From Clostridia bacterium (lineage in GTDB: Bacteria; Bacillota; Clostridia; Oscillospirales; CAG-272): a DNA stretch of 14,210 nucleotides. The notes beneath the pieces are model-generated. The model saw nothing but the letters and a program-made list of their open reading frames with translations. It made no database searches and was not told the DNA's origin. The stretch spans positions 1 to 14,210 of the forward strand of contig JAGAFM010000041.1 of assembly GCA_017612655.1 (NCBI GenBank), read 5' to 3'. Position 1 is the first letter of the stretch. Every line of letters starts with the position of its first letter. Positions 1 through 5,730 of the stretch are shown in pieces. Made by a program: the position numbers and the translations under genes.

Positions 1-1817
1 CCGGAGGCAGAGATCGCCCCCTCCGGATTGTGGCAGGGAGCATACCCGTGCGGAACCAGGGTCAGCTTCCCCCTTCCTCCCGTATAGCCGCGGACCTCCG
101 CTCCGTACTCTCTCGCTTCCGAAACCGGAATGCATCCGGTAATCACCGCCTCGAGTCCGGAATCTGAGGTGCGGAGCGTAACGGTTGCCGATCTCCTTTC
201 CAGATCGTGGAGTGCCCTGCCCGAGCACGAAACGGGGACAGAGAGCGTATAGCGGTACCAGGGCTCGAGCAACACCGCGCTCCCCTCCGACCGGGCTTTC
301 ATCAACCCCTGCCGGACGGCGCGTCTCGCAGCCTGCAGAAAATCTCCTCCTTCGGTGTGCTTGGGGTGCGCCCGTCCTCCCGTCAGGACCACGTGCAGAT
401 CGGTCAGTTCTCCGCCGGTCAACACCCCTGACGGCATCGCCTCTTCCAGCTGGGACAGGATCAGTCTCTGCCAGCTGCCCGCGAGGACCCGCTCGGGGCA
501 GACCGTGTCAAACACAACCCCTTCGCCCGGAACACCGGGCTCCAGAAGAAGATGCACTTCCGCATAGTGTCTCAACGGTTCGAAATGACCCGCGCAGGGG
601 ACCGGCCCGGAAACGGTTTCCCGATAGACCACTCTCGGCTCATCGAAGCGGACCCGGATCCCCGTCCGGCGCAGGATCTCGCCGGACAGGATCTCCATCT
701 GAATTTCTCCCATGAGAGAGAACTCCATCTCTTTCCGGTCTTCGCTCCAGCGCAGATGCAGGGCCGGGTCTTCTTCCGAGAAGACGCGGAGCCGTTCACA
801 GACCGTAAAGGGATCCAGATCGGATTCCGTCACGATTCGATAGGACAGAACTGGTTGCAGAGTGGGATTCCAGACGTCCGGCGCATCCCCCAGCCCGTCT
901 CCGGGTTCCGTCTTTTCAAGACCCGTCACGGCGCAGATATCCCCGGCTGCCGCAGAATCGGAAGACCGGTATTTCTCTCCCGAATAAAAGCGGATGCCTT
1001 CGATCTTTCCGCCGTGGACGCCCTCGACCGTCTGCTTGACGCGGAGGCTCCCTCCGGTCAGCTTCAGATAGGTAAGACGCGTCCCAGACGGATCCCGTCC
1101 AACCTTGAAGACACGGGCGGAAAACACGGAAGGATACCCTGGCTCCTCCAGGTAGGTCTCCAGACAGGAAAGAAGGGATGCGACTCCTTCGGAATGCAGA
1201 GCGGAGCCGAACAGACAGGGAAAGAGAGATCGTTCCCGGACGGAGCGGGAAACGAGAGAAGCCGGCACCTCCCCGGTATTCAGATAAACATCCGTCAGGC
1301 GTTCATCCGTCTGCGCGATCCGCTCCGAGAGGGGGTCTGCCTCTTCATCGTCGAAAGGTTCTATGAAGGGAGACAGCTTCTCTTTCAGTTCCGCGAGAAC
1401 CTTCACGCGGTTGAATGCAGGAAGATCCATTTTGTTGACAAACAGAAAAACCGGGATGCCGTAAGCCGCAAGCAGCCTCCAGACCGTTTCGGTATGGGAC
1501 TGGACGCCGTCGATCCCGGAAATCACCAGAACCGCGGCATCCAGAACCGGAAGAACCCGCTCCATTTCCGCGGAAAAGTCGCAGTGGCCCGGCGTGTCGA
1601 GCAGCGTCAGCCTCATGGCGCCGGTTTCCGCGACTGCCTGCTTGGAGAACACCGTGATTCCCCGGTTTCGTTCCTGAACATTGGTGTCCAGAAACGTGTT
1701 TCCGTGGTCTACCCTTCCGATCTTGCGAATCGCTCCGCAGAGAAAGAGAATGCTTTCCGCAAGAGTGGTTTTCCCCGCGTCAACATGGGCCAGCAGCCCG
1801 ACCGTCAGTCGCTTCAC
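1..1817 (-). CDS. TetM/EF-G-like ribosomal-protection-type translation GTPase (3' end outside window)
   Basis: This is a translational GTPase of the EF-G/Tet(M) superfamily, which binds the ribosome and hydrolyses GTP. About 605 residues are visible and no stop is reached before the left edge. Seen: P-loop AHVDAGKTT at residues 10-18, switch I RGIT at 52-55, DTPGH at 74-78, NKMD at 128-131, then EF-G-like domains II-V. Domain V ends near the edge with a GYTGGRGKL stretch, matching where Tet(M) (639 aa, from memory) nears its end, so probably only a short tail is missing. The GTG start is chosen because AAGGAGG lies 6 bases upstream. Domain IV carries KHTEGGDF at about residues 486-493, where Tet(M) has its YSPVST loop. 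This argues for a chromosomal clostridial paralogue rather than proven tetracycline resistance. It lies 44 bases downstream of mutY on the same strand, probably co-transcribed. Family assignment is confident; physiological role is not. Confidence 0.88.
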   Translation of the reverse strand, partial: MKRLTVGLLAHVDAGKTTLAESILFLCGAIRKIGRVDHGNTFLDTNVQERNRGITVFSKQAVAETGAMRLTLLDTPGHCDFSAEMERVLPVLDAAVLVISGIDGVQSHTETVWRLLAAYGIPVFLFVNKMDLPAFNRVKVLAELKEKLSPFIEPFDDEEADPLSERIAQTDERLTDVYLNTGEVPASLVSRSVRERSLFPCLFGSALHSEGVASLLSCLETYLEEPGYPSVFSARVFKVGRDPSGTRLTYLKLTGGSLRVKQTVEGVHGGKIEGIRFYSGEKYRSSDSAAAGDICAVTGLEKTEPGDGLGDAPDVWNPTLQPVLSYRIVTESDLDPFTVCERLRVFSEEDPALHLRWSEDRKEMEFSLMGEIQMEILSGEILRRTGIRVRFDEPRVVYRETVSGPVPCAGHFEPLRHYAEVHLLLEPGVPGEGVVFDTVCPERVLAGSWQRLILSQLEEAMPSGVLTGGELTDLHVVLTGGRAHPKHTEGGDFLQAARRAVRQGLMKARSEGSAVLLEPWYRYTLSVPVSCSGRALHDLERRSATVTLRTSDSGLEAVITGCIPVSEAREYGAEVRGYTGGRGKLTLVPHGYAPCHNPEGAISAS

Positions 1818-1823
1818 GGTGCA

Positions 1824-1830
1824 CCTCCTT
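1824..1830 (-). promoter_or_regulatory. Ribosome binding site deciding the GTG start of the TetM-like GTPase
   Basis: On the minus strand this reads AAGGAGG, a near-perfect Shine-Dalgarno. It is followed by 6 bases and then GTG at 1817-1815, whose frame immediately gives the conserved GLLAHVDAGKTT P-loop. A second GTG at 1824-1822 is out of frame. Confidence 0.85.
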
Positions 1831-1861
1831 CCCCGGCTGTCCTGCCGAAATTCTATTTCCG

Positions 1862-2926
1862 TTACCCGCGCGCCTTCCCGTTCAGAAACGGCTGAAAGGC
1901 TGAAGGGATACAGTACCGCTCCCGTATTTCAGCGGGATCCGCAAAAGTCAGATCCGGACACGGCACGGCAAGATCCGCCGCCCATCCCGTCATGTGCCAC
2001 TCCACGTGGGTGAAGACGTGCGTTGCTTCTCCGCAACACACCGGGGGACCGGAAAGAACTCCCCCCATGTTTCTGACTCTGTCCGTTATCTGTTCCGGCG
2101 AGAGAACTCCGTCCTCGGCAGGCAGTTCCCAGAGGCCTGCAAGCAGCCCGCTTTCCGGACGCTTCCTCAGGGCAATCCTGCCCTGACTCCGGAGCACAAG
2201 AATCGTTTTCTCTTCTTTCCGACGCTCCTTTTTCTCCTTTCGGGAAGGATACCGTGAAGGATTTCCCTCCCTGCATCCGCGGCAGAAGGGACGCATCGGA
2301 CAATTGCCGCAGAGCGGCGTACCGTTCGGAAGGCACACCACCGCGCCGAGTTCCATCAGAGACTGCGTCAGCCGGGAGGCATCCTCCGGATAATCCCGGT
2401 ACAGGCCTCTCAGGTCTTCCGTGATCCGGGAACGGACCTTCGGAGCCGAAAGATCCGAAGAATCCGCCGTGACCCGGGCGTACAAACGAAGAACGTTCCC
2501 GTCCACGGCAGGTTCCGGCAGCCCGAACGCGATCGACGCAATGGCCCCGGCGGTATAGGGACCGATTCCGGGCAGACGGATCAGTTCGTCCCGGTCGGCA
2601 GGCAGTTCACCGCCGTAGGAATCCACAAGAATCCGCGCGGCACGCTGAAGATTCCGAACACGGCTGTAGTATCCCAGACCCTCCCAGGCTTTTCTCAGGG
2701 CGTCCTCCTCAGCGCGGGAAAGCGCAGAAGGATCCGGAAACCGTTCGAGAAAACGCAGATAGTAGGGAATCACCGCGGAGACCCGCGTCTGCTGCAGCAT
2801 GATTTCAGAGATCCAGATCCGGTAGGGAGTTGGTTCCCTGCGCCACGGGAGATCTCTGGCCTCGCTGTCGTACCAGTAAAGAAGGGGGGATACCGCCTCT
2901 CTTGGAAAACCGGCTGTTTTGGTCAT
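1862..2926 (-). CDS. mutY: A/G-specific adenine glycosylase MutY
   Basis: MutY removes adenine misincorporated opposite 8-oxoguanine, the last defence of the GO repair system. The 354-residue protein shows a helix-hairpin-helix with LPGIGPYTAGA at 118-128, the catalytic glutamate in SEIMLQQT (E41), the catalytic aspartate in VDGNV (D142), and four cysteines C198, C206, C209 and C215 (CX7CX2CX5C) for the 4Fe-4S cluster. After a basic linker near 225-240, a NUDIX-like 8-oxoG-recognition domain follows (GLLAGLWELP, then FTHVEWHM). The reading frame extends to an ATG at 2986, but I use ATG 2926 because AAGGAG sits 9 bases before it and the conserved fold starts just after; the extra 20 residues look unlike MutY. 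A sigma-A-like promoter lies about 80 bases upstream. The TetM-like GTPase follows 44 bases downstream with no clear terminator between. Confidence 0.96.
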   Translation of the reverse strand: MTKTAGFPREAVSPLLYWYDSEARDLPWRREPTPYRIWISEIMLQQTRVSAVIPYYLRFLERFPDPSALSRAEEDALRKAWEGLGYYSRVRNLQRAARILVDSYGGELPADRDELIRLPGIGPYTAGAIASIAFGLPEPAVDGNVLRLYARVTADSSDLSAPKVRSRITEDLRGLYRDYPEDASRLTQSLMELGAVVCLPNGTPLCGNCPMRPFCRGCREGNPSRYPSRKEKKERRKEEKTILVLRSQGRIALRKRPESGLLAGLWELPAEDGVLSPEQITDRVRNMGGVLSGPPVCCGEATHVFTHVEWHMTGWAADLAVPCPDLTFADPAEIRERYCIPSAFQPFLNGKARG

Positions 2927-2935
2927 GGCTTTTCT

Positions 2936-2941
2936 CTCCTT
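2936..2941 (-). promoter_or_regulatory. Ribosome binding site deciding the mutY start
   Basis: AAGGAG on the minus strand, 9 bases before ATG 2926. No comparable site precedes the longer in-frame ATG at 2986, so the shorter MutY is preferred. Confidence 0.7.
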
Positions 2942-3003
2942 GAAAAGGGGAAAGAGGGAGCAGCAGGCATCCGCCCGGTTCCTCATTCTCCTTTTTCCCT
3001 TCT

Positions 3004-3032
3004 ATCATACACATTCCGAGACGGTTTTTCAA
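3004..3032 (-). promoter_or_regulatory. Predicted sigma-A promoter for mutY and the TetM-like GTPase
   Basis: Reading the minus strand, TTGAAA (3032-3027) is followed by a 17-base spacer and TATGAT (3009-3004). This is one mismatch from consensus in the -10 box and one in the -35 box. It would start transcription near 2997, giving a leader of about 70 bases before mutY. No better candidate is seen upstream of mutY. Prediction only. Confidence 0.62.
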
Positions 3033-3138
3033 GGTCTGGAGGAAGAAAACCTCGATTGTTTTCGGTTCGGAATCCCTGTTCCGGCTTTTTCGGAGACCAG
3101 AAAGACGGACAGAAGGGAAAAACGGAAATCTCAATCGG

Positions 3139-3183
3139 AAAAAACAAAAAAAGTCAAAAAAACACTTGCAGAAAAAGAAAAAA
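3139..3183. promoter_or_regulatory. A-tract cluster (UP-element-like or intrinsically bent DNA) at the HU promoter
   Basis: Five runs of five to seven A occur at 3139-3144, 3146-3152, 3156-3162, 3172-3176 and 3178-3183, overlapping and preceding the HU -35 box. A-tracts upstream of -35 commonly act as UP elements or bend DNA, and HU prefers bent DNA, so autoregulation is possible. The runs are seen directly; the role is inferred. Their spacing is only partly helical. Confidence 0.5.
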
Positions 3184-3194
3184 CGTGGTATACT
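3166..3194 (+). promoter_or_regulatory. Predicted promoter of the HU gene with extended -10
   Basis: TTGCAG (3166-3171), a 17-base spacer and TATACT (3189-3194), with TG at 3186-3187 one base before the -10 box, which makes an extended -10 element. The -35 box is weak (TTG matches), but the extended -10 and upstream A-tracts would compensate. The predicted start near 3201 leaves a leader of about 60 bases. Confidence 0.7.
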
Positions 3195-3205
3195 TGGAGC
3201 GTGGT

Positions 3206-3221
3206 AATGTGCGATCACATT
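3206..3221. repeat. Perfect inverted repeat just after the HU transcription start
   Basis: AATGTG, four bases (CGAT), then CACATT: a 6-base perfect palindrome about 12 bases after the -10 box. It could be an operator or a small hairpin in the 5' leader. It superficially resembles a CRP-type TGTG/CACA half-site pair, but the central spacing is too short for that family. Confidence 0.4.
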
Positions 3222-3259
3222 GAGAAAGATTCTGATGAAAAAAGGAAGGTTTTACCACT

Positions 3260-3541
3260 ATGAACAGAACTCAGCTTATCGCAGAAGTTGCAAAAGACGC
3301 GAAGGTCACCAAGAAGAACGCGGAAGAGGTTATCGTCAGCTTCCTCGCTCAGGTCGAAAAGGCTCTGAAGAAGGGTGAGCGCGTTCAGCTGGTTGGCTTC
3401 GGAACGTTCGAAGTCAAGACCCGTGCTGCACACAACGGAAGAAACCCTGCAACGGGCGCTACCATTAAGGTTGCCGCTTCCCGTTATCCCACTTTCTCTG
3501 CCGGCAAGTCCCTGAAGGAAGCCGTCAAGAAAAAGAAATAA
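3260..3541 (+). CDS. hup: HU-family nucleoid DNA-binding protein
   Basis: HU is a small dimeric nucleoid protein that bends and compacts DNA and supports replication, repair and recombination. The 93-residue protein matches the family's roughly 90-residue length end to end: helical dimerisation half (MNRTQLIAEVA..., EEVIVSFLAQVEKALKKGERV), the signature VGFGTFEVK near residues 46-54, and the DNA-binding arm with GRNPATG near 61-67. It ends in a lysine-rich tail (KEAVKKKK). The start is fixed by AGGAAGG 10 bases upstream. It has its own promoter in the divergent region and a hairpin just after its stop, so it is probably expressed largely as a short separate transcript. In many Bacillota HU sits directly before rqcP, as here, usually with mazG upstream; here a divergent mutY takes that place. 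Confidence 0.97.
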   Translation: MNRTQLIAEVAKDAKVTKKNAEEVIVSFLAQVEKALKKGERVQLVGFGTFEVKTRAAHNGRNPATGATIKVAASRYPTFSAGKSLKEAVKKKK

Positions 3542-3560
3542 GGTTCTGTGTTCTGAGAAG

Positions 3561-3590
3561 ACCGCACCTTGACTTCAGGGTGCGGTTATC
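3561..3590 (+). terminator. Hairpin between HU and rqcP, probable weak terminator
   Basis: ACCGCACC (3561-3568) pairs perfectly with GGTGCGGT (3579-3586), and TT/AG extends the stem by a wobble and a U-A pair, leaving a loop of about six bases. Only an interrupted T tract (TATCTTTCT) follows. It probably attenuates HU read-through into rqcP rather than fully stopping it, since no separate rqcP promoter is visible. Confidence 0.62.
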
Positions 3591-3607
3591 TTTCTAAAGG
3601 GATCAAA

Positions 3608-3868
3608 ATGAGACTGGACAAATATCTGAAAGTTTCCCGGATCATCAAACGCCGGACGGTGGCAAATGAGGCCTGCGACGCCGACCACGTTTCCGTCAAC
3701 GGCCGCCCCGCAAAGGCGTCCTACGACGTCAAGGTGGGGGACCGGATCGAGGTGCGGTTCGGAGAACGTTTTCTTGCCGTTACGGTTCGAAGCGTCGCGG
3801 AAACGGTCGGGAAAGCCGAGGCATCTTCCCTGTATGAGGTAATCTCGTACGGGAGCGAAAACGGATAA
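3608..3868 (+). CDS. rqcP: RqcP (YabO-type) S4-domain ribosome-associated quality control factor
   Basis: RqcP is a small S4-domain RNA-binding protein that binds stalled 50S-nascent chain complexes and helps RqcH add alanine tails during bacterial ribosome-associated quality control. The 86 residues match Bacillus YabO/RqcP in length and pattern: MRLDKYLKVSRIIKRRT at the N terminus with R2 and R16, the S4 core NGRPAKASYDVKVGD near 39-53, and IEVRFGER just after. The frame is open back to an ATG at 3569, inside the HU hairpin, but ATG 3608 is chosen because AAAGGG lies 6 bases before it and homologues begin with MRLDK. divIC follows after 14 bases, its Shine-Dalgarno overlapping this stop. 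The usual neighbours yabP and yabQ are missing downstream. Confidence 0.94.
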   Translation: MRLDKYLKVSRIIKRRTVANEACDADHVSVNGRPAKASYDVKVGDRIEVRFGERFLAVTVRSVAETVGKAEASSLYEVISYGSENG

Positions 3869-3882
3869 GGAGGGGACGCACC

Positions 3883-4203
3883 ATGCGGGAGCAGTTCGGA
3901 ACGAGAACCGCGAAGCGGGGAGAGCCGAAAAAACAGTCCGGCTTTTTCGTCCGCGTCGCGTTTATCGCGTTTGTCCTGTTCTGCCTGATCACGGTGTTCC
4001 AGATCCTGACTCAGATTGACTCCTATCAGAAGGAAATTGCAAGCGTTCAGGGGCAGATCGCCTCCTATCAGGCTCAGATCGACGCCATGGAGATGGAGCT
4101 GTCCGAGCCGTTTGACAACGCAGCCATCCGGCAGGCGGCACGCAGAAAACTGAATTACAGTATGCCGGACGACATTATCATCTATAACGACCTGTCCGAA
4201 TAA
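3883..4203 (+). CDS. divIC: Septum formation initiator, DivIC/FtsB family
   Basis: DivIC/FtsB proteins are small bitopic membrane proteins that join FtsL/DivIB in the divisome and help activate septal peptidoglycan synthesis. The 106-residue protein has a basic cytoplasmic tail (residues 1-20), one membrane segment (about 22-43), a Q/I-rich coiled coil (about 45-80, containing QKEIASVQGQIASYQAQID) and the family's conserved end, here AARRKLNYSMPDDIIIYND. The start follows AAGGAGGGG by 7 bases, and that site overlaps the rqcP stop, indicating translational coupling in one operon. The rqcP - divIC context supports DivIC over other small coiled-coil membrane proteins. A strong terminator follows immediately. 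Confidence 0.93.
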   Translation: MREQFGTRTAKRGEPKKQSGFFVRVAFIAFVLFCLITVFQILTQIDSYQKEIASVQGQIASYQAQIDAMEMELSEPFDNAAIRQAARRKLNYSMPDDIIIYNDLSE

Positions 4204-4221
4204 TCTCCGGATTCCGTTTCG

Positions 4222-4253
4222 GAGCACTGTCCCCCGGGCAGTGCTCTTTTCTT
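4222..4253 (+). terminator. Rho-independent terminator after divIC
   Basis: GAGCACTG (4222-4229) pairs perfectly with CAGTGCTC (4239-4246). The stem continues through a T-G wobble and two C-G pairs to a CCC loop, about 11 pairs in all. TTTTCTT follows directly. It closes the HU-rqcP-divIC unit and stands 18 bases before the next gene, so the serine hydrolase must depend on read-through or an unseen promoter. Confidence 0.85.
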
Positions 4254-4271
4254 CTGGAAAGGAGCTGGGTC

Positions 4272-5696
4272 ATGGGAAAGCCCCCTTTCTCGCCGCGCGA
4301 ATACCGTCGCATTTTCCGTCTGCTGCTCGCCGCTGCGGGTGTTTTTCTCGTGCTGGCGGTTCTCTTCGCGCTTCTGTGGATCTTCAAGCCGAACGCCGGG
4401 GAGAACGGTGAAGAAGCGCTCTCGTCTCTGCGGGAGGAAAACTCCCGCCTCGAATCTCTGCTGGAAGAGAGGGAAACCGTTCCTGTTTCCGAAGAAGCCT
4501 CGTCTTCTGAGGAACCGACGATGACGGAACCCGAAACCGATCCGCCTACCGAGCCGCAGACCGAGCCGATTACGGAGCCTGCGACGGAACCCCCCACCGA
4601 ACCCACGACAGAACCGTCTCCCGCTTCCCGCACCGATTGGATCTATACCCCCGGAATCATCAAACCGTCCGACCCCGGTCCTCTGGAGTACACACTGGAT
4701 TTGGGAGATCTGTACGAGAAACTCTCCATCCTGCAGGGGGAGATGGACGAGGTCCCGTTCCTCGTCGGTCCGGACGGAACCCTGGTCCGCCGCGATTCGA
4801 TCTCCTTCCCGGACGGGGCGGAAATCCTTTACCGGGAACTTCCCGGATCGGAAACCGACGCGGACGGGATTCCTCTTCTGCGCGTCATCGATTACGAAGC
4901 GATGGGGTACTCCACTCCGACGATTGCGCTGGCATACCTGGATCTGGACCGGAACACATTCTACAGTTATCGCGGAGACGAAGTTTTCTTCTCCGCCAGT
5001 CTGATCAAGGTTCCCTATGTCTATACGCTTCTCGAGCAGATCGCAAAAGTGAATGAAATCCGGAGGAACAATCCGTCCAACGATCCCGGGATCGGGGAGA
5101 CGCTGCCCGAAGAGTGGCTTCGGTTCTTTGACCTGGAGCGAAAAATCGTGCTGACGGAAGCATCCAAGCAGGAAGGCTCCGGCCCGATCCGGGACATGGA
5201 TCTCTCCAAAGGGGTGGAATTCACGGTCCTAGAACTGATTTCCTACAGTATCCGCTATTCCGACAACACCGCCTTCCGCGTCCTTCGGGACGAATTCGGG
5301 TATGAGTTTTTTCAAGAGGTGTCCAGACAGCTCGGGATCGAATCCGTGTTTTCGTCTTTCAACAAGCTGACCGTGTCGGAGGCCGTCCGGTATCTTCAGG
5401 CGCTTTACCGGTTCTACGAGTCTTATCCCGAAGAAGCAGGCATCCTGATCGGATTGATGCGTCAGGCGAACCACACGGTTCTGATTCCCTACGCACTCGG
5501 TCAAAAGAACGTCGCTCACAAATACGGGTGGGACGAGGAATCCTATCATGACATGGCTCTCGTGTTCGGAGAAGCTCCCTATGCGGTCTGCATCATGACC
5601 AACTTCGACCTCGCTTCCAACGATCCGGACGTCGATCTGTATCTCCGCAACCTGATTCAGTCGGTAGACCGGATGCACGAATCATTCTACCGCTGA
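4272..5696 (+). CDS. Membrane-anchored class A beta-lactamase-like serine hydrolase
   Basis: This 474-residue protein is predicted to sit outside the membrane and act on peptidoglycan-like or acyl substrates; the true substrate is unknown. Seen in order: a basic start, one membrane anchor (about residues 14-38), a short coiled coil (about 48-68), a Thr-Glu-Pro linker (85-115), then a catalytic domain with S243-L-I-K246 (SxxK), S330-D-N332 (SDN) and H-K417-Y-G419 (KTG-like). These three motifs define the penicillin-recognising serine hydrolase fold, Beta-lactamase2 type. The third motif is KYG instead of KTG/KSG, and I find no convincing omega-loop glutamate motif (ExxLN), so a genuine beta-lactamase is unlikely. 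The start follows AAAGGAG by 7 bases. uvrB begins 34 bases after the stop with no terminator between, suggesting co-transcription. Confidence 0.85.
   Translation: MGKPPFSPREYRRIFRLLLAAAGVFLVLAVLFALLWIFKPNAGENGEEALSSLREENSRLESLLEERETVPVSEEASSSEEPTMTEPETDPPTEPQTEPITEPATEPPTEPTTEPSPASRTDWIYTPGIIKPSDPGPLEYTLDLGDLYEKLSILQGEMDEVPFLVGPDGTLVRRDSISFPDGAEILYRELPGSETDADGIPLLRVIDYEAMGYSTPTIALAYLDLDRNTFYSYRGDEVFFSASLIKVPYVYTLLEQIAKVNEIRRNNPSNDPGIGETLPEEWLRFFDLERKIVLTEASKQEGSGPIRDMDLSKGVEFTVLELISYSIRYSDNTAFRVLRDEFGYEFFQEVSRQLGIESVFSSFNKLTVSEAVRYLQALYRFYESYPEEAGILIGLMRQANHTVLIPYALGQKNVAHKYGWDEESYHDMALVFGEAPYAVCIMTNFDLASNDPDVDLYLRNLIQSVDRMHESFYR
4548..4616 (+). repeat. TEPx tetrapeptide repeat encoding an extracellular linker
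   Basis: Six TEP units recur every four residues at 93-115 of the serine hydrolase (TEP followed by a variable residue: Q, I, A, P, T), plus an earlier one at 85-87. At DNA level this is a degenerate 12-base repeat (ACN GAR CCN NNN). Such acidic Pro/Thr-rich stretches usually form extended wall-spanning linkers. Confidence 0.8.
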
Positions 5697-5716
5697 TCGG
5701 CCTATTTTTCGCAGAA

Positions 5717-5722
5717 GGGAGG
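5717..5722 (+). promoter_or_regulatory. Ribosome binding site deciding the TTG start of uvrB
   Basis: GGGAGG lies 8 bases before TTG 5731-5733, whose frame gives the conserved UvrB N terminus (FELVSDYAPTGDQPQAI). No ATG or GTG nearby in this frame fits better. Confidence 0.75.
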
Positions 5723-5730
5723 AAAGCCCC

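Larger units (their letters stand above)
2927..3259. other. Divergent intergenic control region between mutY and HU
   Basis: This stretch of 333 bases separates two divergently transcribed genes and contains no credible gene. It holds a minus-strand promoter toward mutY (3004-3032), a dense set of A-tracts (3139-3183), the HU promoter (3166-3194), a short inverted repeat (3206-3221) and the Shine-Dalgarno sites of both genes. It is clearly more A/T-rich, especially from 3100 to 3190, than the coding DNA around it. Short open frames crossing it in both directions have no recognisable protein features. Confidence 0.75.

Noticed and set aside
552..1895. Long plus-strand open frame opposite the TetM-like GTPase
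   Set aside because: The minus strand encodes a protein with all GTPase motifs; the plus frame has no recognisable domain, is rich in R/P/G/S and is a by-product of GC-rich codons.
2927..2986. Longer MutY starting at the ATG at 2986
   Set aside because: No Shine-Dalgarno precedes it and the added residues do not resemble MutY; ATG 2926 has AAGGAG at good spacing.
3206..3221. CRP-type operator at the HU promoter
   Set aside because: The half-sites TGTG and CACA are separated by 4 bases rather than the TGTGA-N6-TCACA layout, and its position after the start point does not suit activation.
3569..3607. Longer RqcP starting at the ATG-like codon at 3569
   Set aside because: It starts inside the HU hairpin, and family members begin with MRLDK, which matches ATG 3608.
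4548..4616. Tandem repeat as a CRISPR or VNTR candidate
   Set aside because: It is an in-frame degenerate 12-base coding repeat with no spacers and varying third positions.
4178..4633. Minus-strand frame with GSV repeats, resembling a surface protein
   Set aside because: The repeats are simply the complement of the TEP linker codons of the serine hydrolase.
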